Assembly: GCA_903887655.1 (NCBI GenBank) | Contig: CAISQQ010000128.1 | Location: 1-17,848, forward strand | Direction of reading: 5' to 3' | Length of the DNA: 17,848 nt | Origin: an uncultured Burkholderiales bacterium | Lineage (GTDB): Bacteria > Pseudomonadota > Gammaproteobacteria > Burkholderiales > Burkholderiaceae_C | In this document: positions 8,240 through 15,730 of the stretch, one piece after another | Position numbering within the stretch: position 1 is the first letter of the stretch | Layout: the number at the start of each line of letters is the position of its first letter | Made by a program: the position numbers and the translations under genes | Notes under the pieces: model-generated | Databases searched by the model: none | What the model was told of the DNA's origin: nothing | Seen by the model: only the letters and a program-made list of their open reading frames with translations

Positions 8240-8274
8240 GCTCAACACCTTGCCAGGGAGCAAACACGCGCTAA

Positions 8275-8281
8275 AAGGAGG
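8275..8281 (+). promoter_or_regulatory. Strong ribosome binding site that sets the SDR start
   Basis: AAGGAGG ends directly against the first possible ATG (8282) and six bases before the second (8288). The spacing favours 8288 as the true start, which removes Met-Ala from the longer reading. Confidence 0.8.
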
Positions 8282-8287
8282 ATGGCC

Positions 8288-9043
8288 ATGACCCCCGTTG
8301 TTTTGATCACCGGTTCAAGCCGCGGCATTGGCGCCGCCACAGCCCGCTTGGCGGCCCAAGCCGGTTGGGCCGTGGCGGTCAACTACGCCCGAGAAGCCGA
8401 CAAAGCCCACGCTTTGGTCGAGCAGATCAAGTCCGAGGGCGGCGAAGCCGTGGCCCTCCAAGCCGACATCGGTGTGGCCCATGATATCGCTCGCCTGTTT
8501 ACCGACCTCGACCGCTGGTTGGCGAACATTGGGCCCTTGCGCGGCTTGGTCAACAACGCTGGCATTGTCGACCGCGTTGAGCGTGTGGACGAGATGAGCT
8601 TTGAGCGAGTCGAGCGCATGATGCGCATCAACGTCGTGTCGGCCTTCATGTGCAGCCAAGCGGGCGTGCTCAGAATGAGCACGCGCCACGGCGGTGAAGG
8701 CGGCAGCATTGTGAACGTGGGCTCGGCCGCGTCTCGCCTCGGGGGTGCGGGCCAATACGTGGACTACGCCGCGAGCAAAGGTGCCATCGACAGCTTCACC
8801 ATCGGATTGTCCAAAGAAGTGGCCGCTGAGCGCGTGCGCGTGAACTGCGTGCGCCCAGGCATCATCGACACCGAGATTCATGCCAGTGGGGGGCTGCCCA
8901 ACCGCGTGCGTGACGTGGGTGGGCAAATGCCGATGGGCCGGGTGGGCCTGGCCCACGAAGTGGCCCAAGCGGTGGTCTGGTTCTTGAGCGAGCACTCGAG
9001 CTACTGCTCGGGCTCGATATTGGACGTCTCGGGCGCACGCTGA
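8288..9043 (+). CDS. Short-chain dehydrogenase/reductase (SDR), substrate unknown
   Basis: This is a classical SDR oxidoreductase of 251 residues. It has the nucleotide-binding TGSSRGIG (8-15), Asp60 in the LQADIG loop, NNAG (89-92), and the catalytic set Asn115, Ser146, Tyr160 and Lys164 (YAASK). Asn32-Tyr33-Ala34-Arg35 after the second strand suggests NADP(H) preference; this is inference. It resembles the group annotated as glucose-1-dehydrogenase-like or YgfF-like, but the substrate cannot be read from sequence. It lies 48 bases after lipA and is followed by a likely terminator, so it probably ends the lipoate operon although no lipoate role is known for it. The strong ribosome site suggests good expression. 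Confidence 0.9.
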   Translation: MTPVVLITGSSRGIGAATARLAAQAGWAVAVNYAREADKAHALVEQIKSEGGEAVALQADIGVAHDIARLFTDLDRWLANIGPLRGLVNNAGIVDRVERVDEMSFERVERMMRINVVSAFMCSQAGVLRMSTRHGGEGGSIVNVGSAASRLGGAGQYVDYAASKGAIDSFTIGLSKEVAAERVRVNCVRPGIIDTEIHASGGLPNRVRDVGGQMPMGRVGLAHEVAQAVVWFLSEHSSYCSGSILDVSGAR

Positions 9044-9045
9044 TG

Positions 9046-9068
9046 CCCCCGCCTTGGGGGTTCTTTCT
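9046..9068 (+). terminator. Likely intrinsic terminator after the SDR gene
   Basis: CCCCC (9046-9050), loop GCCTT and GGGGG (9056-9060) form a five-base-pair GC stem followed by TTCTTTCT. It starts two bases after the SDR stop. It is short but well placed, and it separates the lipA-SDR transcript from the downstream mmsA unit. I found no convincing promoter in 9069-9195. Confidence 0.55.
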
Positions 9069-9195
9069 ATGGCATTGACCGCCCCGATGGTTTAAGCTCA
9101 GGTGCGTTGGGGCCCGAGCGCACCCAGCCTGCGAATTCTTGGGCGTCTTGGTCGTGAGGCTGGGGAGTCCGCCATGCTGACTGTGATTGATTGAT

Positions 9196-9201
9196 AAAGG
9201 A
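9196..9201 (+). promoter_or_regulatory. Ribosome binding site that sets the mmsA start
   Basis: AAAGGA lies seven bases before the ATG at 9209. It favours this start over an in-frame TTG at 9191, which overlaps the site itself. Confidence 0.75.
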
Positions 9202-9208
9202 CTTCCCG

Positions 9209-10735
9209 ATGACGGATCACACCCCCTCTTTGCCCTTGGTTGAGCACTTCATCCAGGGCCACACTGTCGCCTCGCACGGTGCGCGTAAACAAGCCGTCCA
9301 CCACCCCGCCAGCGGTCATGTGAGCAAAGAGGTGGTCTTGGGTGATGCGGCCGATGTCAACGCTGCCGTGCTGGCGGCCCAACAAGCCCAAGTGGCCTGG
9401 GGCGAGATGCCCCCCATCCGCCGTTCTCGGGTGATGTTTCGGTTTTTGGAGCTCTTGAACGCGCACAAAGACGAGTTGGCCCACATGATCACGGCCGAGC
9501 ACGGCAAAGTCTTCACCGACGCGCAAGGCGAGGTCTCGCGCGGCATTGACATCGTTGAGTTTGCCTGCGGCATCCCCCAACTCCTCAAAGGGGACTTCAC
9601 CGACCAAGTTTCAACGGGCATTGACAATTGGTCACTGCGCCAACCGCTTGGCGTGGTGGCTGGGGTCACGCCTTTTAACTTCCCCGTGATGGTGCCCATG
9701 TGGATGTTTCCCGTGGCCTTGGCCTGTGGCAACGCCTTCATTTTGAAGCCTTCACCGCTCGACCCATCGCCCTCCTTGCTGATGGCGAGATTGCTGAGCG
9801 AGGCGGGCCTACCCGATGGGGTCTTCAATGTCATCCAAGGCGACAAAGACGTGGTGGAGGCCCTCATGCAGCACCCCGGTGTGCACGCCTTGAGCTTTGT
9901 GGGCTCCACCCCGATTGCCCACCACCTTTATCAAATGGGCGCCCAATTGGGCAAACGCGTGCAAGCGCTGGGCGGCGCTAAAAACCACATGGTGGTGATG
10001 CCCGATGCCGACCTCGATCAGGCTGTCGACGCCTTGATTGGCAGCGCCTATGGCTCAGCCGGTGAGCGTTGCATGGCCATCAGCGTGGCCGTGCTGGTGG
10101 GCGATGTGGGCGAAAAAATCATGCCCCAACTCATCAAACGCACCCAAGCTTTGAAGATCAAGGACGGTGAACAGTTGGATGCGGAGATGGGCCCCATTGT
10201 GAGCCGCGCGGCCAAAGAGCGCATCAGTGGCTACATCGCGCTCGGTGTAGAAGAAGGCGCGCAGCTCCTGGTCGATGGCCGAACGTTTGACCCCAGCACC
10301 GCTGGCGAGCACTGCCAAGACGGGTTTTGGTTGGGGGGCACCTTGTTTGACCACGTCACGCCTTCGATGCGCATCTACCAAGAAGAGATTTTTGGTCCCG
10401 TTTTGGTGTGCGTGCACGTGCCCCATTTGGAAGCGGCCATTGCCCTCATCAACGCCCATGAGTTTGGCAATGGGGTGAGCTGCTTTACCCGCGAGGGCCA
10501 TGTGGCGCGGGAATTCTCTCGCCGCATCCAAGTCGGCATGGTTGGGATCAACGTGCCCATCCCTGTGCCGATGGCCTGGATTGGCTTTGGCGGCTGGAAG
10601 CGCTCGCTCTTTGGCGACATGCATGCCTATGGTGAGGAGGGTGTGCGGTTTTACACCAAACAAAAAAGCATCATGCAGCGCTGGCCCCAAGGCACGCCCC
10701 TGGGGGCTGAGTTTGTCATGCCCACCTCCAAATGA
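9209..10735 (+). CDS. mmsA: CoA-acylating (methyl)malonate-semialdehyde dehydrogenase
   Basis: This enzyme oxidises methylmalonate semialdehyde to propionyl-CoA, or malonate semialdehyde to acetyl-CoA, with NAD+ and CoA and loss of CO2. The 508-residue ALDH-fold protein has the oxyanion Asn157 in TPFNFP, the nucleophile Cys288 in SAGERCMA, and Arg287 next to it. Arg111 in VSRGIDIVEFAC probably matches the second substrate-carboxylate arginine of the family. The usual ALDH general-base Glu is replaced in GGAKNHMVVMPDAD, as in CoA-dependent members. The GMC gene follows after 70 bases with no terminator between, so they are probably cotranscribed. No mmsB (3-hydroxyisobutyrate dehydrogenase) lies nearby, so a classic valine operon is unlikely. 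Confidence 0.94.
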   Translation: MTDHTPSLPLVEHFIQGHTVASHGARKQAVHHPASGHVSKEVVLGDAADVNAAVLAAQQAQVAWGEMPPIRRSRVMFRFLELLNAHKDELAHMITAEHGKVFTDAQGEVSRGIDIVEFACGIPQLLKGDFTDQVSTGIDNWSLRQPLGVVAGVTPFNFPVMVPMWMFPVALACGNAFILKPSPLDPSPSLLMARLLSEAGLPDGVFNVIQGDKDVVEALMQHPGVHALSFVGSTPIAHHLYQMGAQLGKRVQALGGAKNHMVVMPDADLDQAVDALIGSAYGSAGERCMAISVAVLVGDVGEKIMPQLIKRTQALKIKDGEQLDAEMGPIVSRAAKERISGYIALGVEEGAQLLVDGRTFDPSTAGEHCQDGFWLGGTLFDHVTPSMRIYQEEIFGPVLVCVHVPHLEAAIALINAHEFGNGVSCFTREGHVAREFSRRIQVGMVGINVPIPVPMAWIGFGGWKRSLFGDMHAYGEEGVRFYTKQKSIMQRWPQGTPLGAEFVMPTSK

Positions 10736-10805
10736 AAGACACCGCTTGGGGCTGGGAAGCCGCGAACGCGCTCACCGGCCTTGAGCCACATCGATCAAGG
10801 GCGGC

Positions 10806-12557
10806 ATGAACGATCTGGAGTTTGACTACATCATTGTGGGCGCGGGATCAGCGGGCTGTCTCTTGGCCAACCGCTTGAGTGCCAATGCCCGCCATAAAGT
10901 TTTGCTCATAGAAGCCGGTGGCAAAGACGACTACCACTGGATCCACATCCCAGTGGGTTATTTGTACTGCATTGGCAACCCCCGCACCGATTGGCTCTAC
11001 CAAACCGAGCGCGAGAGTGGGCTCAACGGCCGGTCCTTGCGCTACCCCAGGGGCAAGGTCTTGGGGGGGTGCTCGAGCATCAATGGCATGATCTACATGC
11101 GCGGGCAGTCGCGCGACTATGCCCAATGGGCCGAGCTCACGGCAGATGCAAGCTGGGGGTGGGACGAGAGCCTGCGCCACTTCAAGTTCCATGAAGACCA
11201 CCACTTGGGTGCGAGCCCCTGGCATGGTGCCAAAGGCGCGGCTCAAACCTCAAGCGGTGGCCAAGCGGGGGCGGGGAGCGCCAAAGCGTTGAGCCCGGAG
11301 GAGGCCTACGACGCCTTGCTCGCGCACCGCGGCGCTGGACACGAGTGGCGCGTTGAAGAGCAGCGGCTGCACTGGCCGATTTTGGATGCATTTGCCCAGG
11401 CTTGTGTCCAAAGCGGCATTCCCCAAAGCCGCGACTTCAACCTCGGCAACAACGAAGGCGTGGGCTATTTCGAGGTCAATCAAAAAAAGGGCTGGCGCTG
11501 GAACACGGCCAAGGCGTTTTTGCGCCCGACTTGCTATGCGAGGTCGAACTTTGAGATGTGGACGCACGCTCAAGTCACCCGCTTGGTGCTGAGCACAGCG
11601 GCCGATGGCGCCCAACGCTGCACGGGCGTCGAGGTCTTTGATGGCCAAGGCAAGGTGCAAGTGCGCGCCAGCCGGGAGGTGATTTTGAGCGCCGGCAGCA
11701 TTGGCAGCCCCCAAATTTTGCTGCTCTCGGGCATAGGCGAGCCGTCCCAGCTGCAAAACCACGGCATCGCGGTGGAAGTGGATCTGCCGGGTGTTGGGAA
11801 GAACTTGCAAGACCATTTGCAAATCCGCGCGGTCTATCAAGTCGAAGGCGCTCGCACCTTGAACACGATGGCGTCTTCTTGGTGGGGCAAGGCCAAAATG
11901 GGCTTGGAGTACGCCCTCACCCAACGCGGCCCCTTGAGCATGTCGCCCTCACAACTGGGTGTCTTCACCAAAAGTGACGCCACCCAAGCGTGGCCCAATT
12001 TGGAATACCACGTCCAGCCCTTGAGCTTGGACGCCTTTGGTGAGCCCTTGCACGACTTCAACGCCATCACCGCGAGCGTGTGCAATTTGAACCCCACCTC
12101 GCGGGGGGTGGTTGAACTCAAGAGCCCCCATTTTCAAGACGCGCCGCGCATTGCCCCCAACTACCTGAGCACGAGCGAAGACCAAGAGATTGCCGCGAAG
12201 TCACTGCGCTTGACGCGGCGCATCATGGCGCAAGAGGCCTTAAAGCCTTTCAAGCCGCGCGAGGTCAAGCCTGGTGTGGCCTACCAAAGCGATGCGCAAC
12301 TCGCGGCACTGGCGGGCGACATTGGAACGACGATTTTTCACCCGGTGGGCACCGCCCGCATGGGCGCCCTGGGACAAGCCGGGGCGGTGCTCGACAGCCG
12401 CTGCCGGGTGCAAAACGGGCGCGGCGGCCTCGTGGGGGGACTGCGGGTGGTGGATGCCTCGGCCATGCCCACCATCCCCAGTGGCAACACCAACGCACCC
12501 ACCTTGCTCATCGCTGAAAAAGTCGCGCGTTGGATCGCCACCGACGCCCAAGACTGA
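10806..12557 (+). CDS. GMC-family FAD-dependent alcohol/hydroxy-acid dehydrogenase
   Basis: This is a flavoprotein of the glucose-methanol-choline family, 583 residues long. FAD binds at GAGSAG (12-17) with the Glu of LIEAGG. GMC signature 1 is PRGKVLGGCSSINGMIYMRG (81-100), and signature 2 is GSIGSPQILLLSGIG (297-311). The active-site His is His512 in FHPVGTARMG, with the conserved Asn in SGNTNAP (559-565). About 38 glycine- and alanine-rich residues (141-178) are inserted between SPWHG and HEWRVEEQRLHW, where many relatives join directly. The start has AAGGG four bases upstream. Relatives are often called BetA, but nothing here shows choline specificity. Pairing with mmsA suggests it makes an aldehyde for that enzyme, passing electrons to the respiratory chain; this is inference. 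Confidence 0.9.
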   Translation: MNDLEFDYIIVGAGSAGCLLANRLSANARHKVLLIEAGGKDDYHWIHIPVGYLYCIGNPRTDWLYQTERESGLNGRSLRYPRGKVLGGCSSINGMIYMRGQSRDYAQWAELTADASWGWDESLRHFKFHEDHHLGASPWHGAKGAAQTSSGGQAGAGSAKALSPEEAYDALLAHRGAGHEWRVEEQRLHWPILDAFAQACVQSGIPQSRDFNLGNNEGVGYFEVNQKKGWRWNTAKAFLRPTCYARSNFEMWTHAQVTRLVLSTAADGAQRCTGVEVFDGQGKVQVRASREVILSAGSIGSPQILLLSGIGEPSQLQNHGIAVEVDLPGVGKNLQDHLQIRAVYQVEGARTLNTMASSWWGKAKMGLEYALTQRGPLSMSPSQLGVFTKSDATQAWPNLEYHVQPLSLDAFGEPLHDFNAITASVCNLNPTSRGVVELKSPHFQDAPRIAPNYLSTSEDQEIAAKSLRLTRRIMAQEALKPFKPREVKPGVAYQSDAQLAALAGDIGTTIFHPVGTARMGALGQAGAVLDSRCRVQNGRGGLVGGLRVVDASAMPTIPSGNTNAPTLLIAEKVARWIATDAQD

Positions 12558-12682
12558 GCCACGCGGGAAATCCCCAGTCTGAACACAAGGTTCAAGACGA
12601 TAAGATGAAAGCCTAATTCCAGTCGCATGGCGAGGAGACATTTGACGCACAAGTGCCAGAACAACAATGGCAACATGCCGTC

Positions 12683-12720
12683 GCACTGCACCTGCACACC
12701 GCAGGGCAGTGCTTTTTTTT
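12683..12720 (+). terminator. Strong intrinsic terminator downstream of the GMC gene
   Basis: The arms GCACTGC (12683-12689) and GCAGTGC (12706-12712) enclose a second perfect stem, CCTGC-ACACC-GCAGG (12691-12705). Together they give 12 base pairs with one bulged A, followed directly by eight T's (12713-12720). It lies 125 bases after the GMC stop and 100 before the TSUP start, in a gap (12558-12820) that otherwise shows no gene. It most likely ends the mmsA-GMC transcript. The distance also allows it to be the end of a small RNA, but I found no good promoter for one. Confidence 0.85.
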
Positions 12721-12820
12721 GTCCGCATGGGGCTTGGCGTCGCCTCTAGCGCTTTGGCGCCAGCACCGCTGGGCACGCCCGAGCGTGCACCCCTTTTGAG
12801 TGCTGTCACAATCGGCCCCC

Positions 12821-13615
12821 ATGGATATTCTTTTTGTGCTCGTGTGTGCGGGCTTGGCGGGCTTTGTCGATGCCATCGTGGGGGGCGGGGGATTGATCTT
12901 GGTGCCCGCCATGTTCAGTGCCTACCCCAATGCACCGAGTGCCACACTGCTGGGCAACAACAAATCGGTCTCGCTGTGGGGCACCTTGATGGCGGCTTGG
13001 AACTTCAGCCGTCGCTTGCCGCTCAACTGGACGCTACTGAGCCCCGCCATTGCTTGCGCATGGCTGAGCTCCTTGGCCGGGGCTTGGTGCTTGGGGCTGC
13101 TGCCCTCGAGCTGGCTCAGGCTCGCTTTGCCGTTTGTTTTGCTCGCCTTGTTGGTCTACACCTGGAGGAGCAAACGCTTGGGCCAAGCCCATGCGCCCGT
13201 CTTTGAAGGCCAGCGTGAAACCTGGGCGCTCTCGGGGGTGGCCATGGCGATTGGGTTTTACGATGGATTTTTTGGACCGGGCACGGGCAGCTTTTTGATT
13301 TTTATATTGGTGCGCTACCTCGGCTACGATTTTTTGCATGCCTCGTCCACCGCCAAGGTGCTCAACAGCGCGAGCAATGCCGCCGCACTCAGTCTTTTCA
13401 TCGCTCAAGGTCAAATTTGGTGGCACCTGGCCATCCCCATGGCCTTGTGCAATGTGATGGGCAGCTTGTTGGGCACGACGCTGGCGATGCGCTTGGGCTC
13501 GCAATTTGTGCGCTGGATGTTTTTGCTGGTGGTGAGCGCCTTGATTGTCAAAACCGCTTGGGACGCCTACGCGCAAAGCCTCAAGGCCCTTTTAACGCCT
13601 GGGCTCTTGGGCTGA
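12821..13615 (+). CDS. TSUP (TauE/SafE) family membrane transporter
   Basis: This is an inner-membrane protein of the TauE/SafE (formerly DUF81) family, whose studied members move sulfite, sulfoacetate or other organic anions, usually outward. The 264 residues form about seven or eight hydrophobic segments. The two family half-repeats are marked by GFVDAIVGGGGLI (about 14-26) and by GFYDGFFGPGTGSFLIF in the middle. I chose the ATG at 12821; a GTG at 12800 would add seven residues, and neither has a clear ribosome site. It follows a strong terminator, so it is probably transcribed alone, and it is convergent with mrdA. The substrate cannot be told from sequence. Confidence 0.88.
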   Translation: MDILFVLVCAGLAGFVDAIVGGGGLILVPAMFSAYPNAPSATLLGNNKSVSLWGTLMAAWNFSRRLPLNWTLLSPAIACAWLSSLAGAWCLGLLPSSWLRLALPFVLLALLVYTWRSKRLGQAHAPVFEGQRETWALSGVAMAIGFYDGFFGPGTGSFLIFILVRYLGYDFLHASSTAKVLNSASNAAALSLFIAQGQIWWHLAIPMALCNVMGSLLGTTLAMRLGSQFVRWMFLLVVSALIVKTAWDAYAQSLKALLTPGLLG

Positions 13616-13634
13616 GCCCATCTCCATGAGGCGG

Positions 13635-13706
13635 CTAGAAGGGGGCCTTTTTGGGCTCCTTAATAAGCTCCTTAATGGGCTCCTCAATGGGCTCCATGAA
13701 GGGATC
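13635..13706 (-). repeat. 12-base tandem repeat, six degenerate units, past the mrdA stop
   Basis: Read on the minus strand from 13706 to 13635 the units are GATCCCTTCATG, GAGCCCATTGAG, GAGCCCATTAAG, GAGCTTATTAAG, GAGCCCAAAAAG and GCCCCCTTCTAG. The middle units differ by only one to three bases. In this frame each unit reads as four residues of the type Glu-Pro-Ile-Lys, and the last ends in TAG. The frame is one base off that of mrdA, which stops at 13733-13735. More degraded 12-base periodicity may continue to 13736. The array lies in the convergent gap between the TSUP gene and mrdA. Confidence 0.85.
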
Positions 13707-13732
13707 TTTAAAGGGGTGTTGGGGTGGGTGCT

Positions 13733-15730
13733 TTAGGGAGCACTGGCGGGCGACGCGCCCGAGGACTTGGTGGTTTTGTCAGGACTGCTGCCCGGCCAGG
13801 CGACCGAGGCGAGCGCGCGGGGTTTGCCCAGGGGTCGCGTGGCCTGGCCCAACTGCACGGCAGCGATGTCTTCTTCGGACGGGTACTCACCTTGCAAGAC
13901 GTAGTCAAACACACGCCGGGCGATGGGGGCCGCGTTTTGCGCGCCAAAACCAGCATTCTCCACCACCATGGCGAGCACCACCTTGGGGTCGTCGGCAGGG
14001 GCATAGGCCATGAACAGCGCATGGTCACGCATGCGCTCATCGACCTTGGAGGCGTTGTACTTTTCGTTTTCTCGCACGCTGTAGACCTGGGCGGTGCCGG
14101 TTTTGCCGCCACTCGTGTACGCCGCCCCGACAAAACTCGCCGCCGAGGTGCCCTCCAAATTCACCCCCTCCAGGGCGTGCCGAATCACCGCCACGTTCTC
14201 AGGCTTTAAGTCGAGCACACCCATGGGCGGCACTTGCACGCTCTTGTGCACCTGGGTGTCGGGGTTGACAATTTCCTTGACCAGATGCAGCCGCATCTTT
14301 TGACCGTTGTTGAGCACGGTGGAGATGGCTTGCAAGATCTGCAGCACCGTAAAGCTGTTGTAGCCTTGGCCTATGCCCAGTGAGATCGTCTCGCCCGAGT
14401 ACCAGCGCTGTTGTTCGGGCTTCTTATAGGTGTTTTTCTTCCACTCGGTGGAGGGCAAAATGCCCTTGGACTCCCCCAAGACGTCGATGCCGGTCAATTG
14501 TCCAAACCCCAGGGGTTTCATTTGCTCGTAAATGGTATCCACCCCCAAGTCGCGCGCGGTCATGTAGTAGTAGGTGTCACAAGACTCCACAATGGAGCGG
14601 TACATGTCCACGGTGCCGTGTCCACCCTCTTTGTCATCGCGAAAACGGTGATTGCCGAACATGAAAAAACCGGGATCAAAAATGGTTTGCTCTGGGGTGC
14701 GTTTGCCCGATTGCAAAGCCGCCAAGGCCATGAAGGGCTTGTAGACCGAGCCCGGCGGGTAGGTGCCTCTGAGGGCGCGGTTGAGCAAGGGCTTGTCCAT
14801 GGACTCGTTCAAAGCCTGCCAGTTTTCGCTGTCAATGCCCTCGACAAACAAGTTGGGATCAAAGGTGGGTTTGCTCACAAACGCCAAGAGCTCACCGGTT
14901 TTGGGGTCCATGGCCACCAAGGCGCCACGCCGCTCGCCATACAAGTCCTCAATCAACTTTTGCAACTTGATGTCCACCGACAGCACCACCGTGTTGCCCG
15001 GTGTTGACGGACTCGAGCTCAAGCGCCGCACGGCTCTGCCGCCAGCGGAGGTCTCCATTTCATGAAAACCAGTGATGCCATGCAACTCTCGCTCGTAGCT
15101 TTGCTCAATCCCCAGCTTGCCGATGTAGTCGGTGCCGCGGTAGTTGTCTTGGTCGTCATCGTCTTCGAGTTTGGATTTTTCAGCCTCGTTGATGCGCCCG
15201 ATGTAGCCAATCAAGTGGCTACCCAATGCACCAAACGGGTAAGAGCGAAATAAGCGGGCTTTGATCTCAACGCCAGGGTAGCGAAAGCGCTGAGCGGCAA
15301 AGCGCGCGACCTCCTCGTCACTGAGCCGCGTGCGTATGGGCACCGACTCAAAGCTTTTGGACTCGTCGAGGAGTTTTTTAAATCGCCGCTTGTCGCGCGC
15401 ATAAATGGGCACGACTTTGCTCAACTCGTCGATCAACTCATCGAGCGCGATCTTGGTCTTGGAGGGCGTGATCTCCAAGGTGTAGGCCGAGTAGTTGCTC
15501 GCCACGATGACGCCGTTTCTGTCCATGATGACCCCGCGCGTGGGTACCACTGGGGCAATGACTTTGCGGTTGTTCTCGGCTTGTTCAAACAAATCTTGGT
15601 AGCGCCAAATTTGCAAATAAATGAGCCGCAGTCCCAAGAGCGAAAAGGCAAAGAAAACAAACACCGAAGCGGCCAACACACGCGCGCGAAAGCGCCTGAG
15701 GTCGAGCTCAATATTGCCCCCTAAACTCAT
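13733..15730 (-). CDS. mrdA: Penicillin-binding protein 2, rod-system transpeptidase
   Basis: PBP2 cross-links peptidoglycan during cell elongation as part of the Rod complex. The 665-residue protein has a short cytoplasmic start, one membrane anchor (about 18-40), a pedestal domain, and a transpeptidase domain with Ser328 in SVYK (328-331), SCD (383-385) and KTG (543-545). A local acidic run (DDDDQD, 190-195) precedes NYRGTDYIGKLGIE. The last 40 or so residues are a low-complexity Ser, Ala and Pro tail ending SPASAP. The ATG at 15728-15730 overlaps the mreD stop as ATGA, implying coupled translation. rodA, the usual next gene, is missing; instead a repeat array and the convergent TSUP gene follow. 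The tail may be altered by a frameshift. Confidence 0.96.
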   Translation of the reverse strand: MSLGGNIELDLRRFRARVLAASVFVFFAFSLLGLRLIYLQIWRYQDLFEQAENNRKVIAPVVPTRGVIMDRNGVIVASNYSAYTLEITPSKTKIALDELIDELSKVVPIYARDKRRFKKLLDESKSFESVPIRTRLSDEEVARFAAQRFRYPGVEIKARLFRSYPFGALGSHLIGYIGRINEAEKSKLEDDDDQDNYRGTDYIGKLGIEQSYERELHGITGFHEMETSAGGRAVRRLSSSPSTPGNTVVLSVDIKLQKLIEDLYGERRGALVAMDPKTGELLAFVSKPTFDPNLFVEGIDSENWQALNESMDKPLLNRALRGTYPPGSVYKPFMALAALQSGKRTPEQTIFDPGFFMFGNHRFRDDKEGGHGTVDMYRSIVESCDTYYYMTARDLGVDTIYEQMKPLGFGQLTGIDVLGESKGILPSTEWKKNTYKKPEQQRWYSGETISLGIGQGYNSFTVLQILQAISTVLNNGQKMRLHLVKEIVNPDTQVHKSVQVPPMGVLDLKPENVAVIRHALEGVNLEGTSAASFVGAAYTSGGKTGTAQVYSVRENEKYNASKVDERMRDHALFMAYAPADDPKVVLAMVVENAGFGAQNAAPIARRVFDYVLQGEYPSEEDIAAVQLGQATRPLGKPRALASVAWPGSSPDKTTKSSGASPASAP

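Noticed and set aside
9069..9190. A promoter for mmsA using TTGACC at 9075-9080
   Set aside because: No acceptable -10 box lies 15-19 bases downstream; the only TA-rich hexamer (TTTAAG, 9091-9096) is too close.
13635..13697. A free 20-codon gene starting at the ATG inside the repeat array (minus strand)
   Set aside because: There is no ribosome site before this ATG; the frame is better explained as a possible detached mrdA tail or as noncoding repeat.
13651..14013. A plus-strand frame with repeated Met-Gly-Ser units
   Set aside because: It starts at a TTG inside the tandem array and then runs antisense through mrdA; the repeated residues only reflect the DNA repeat.
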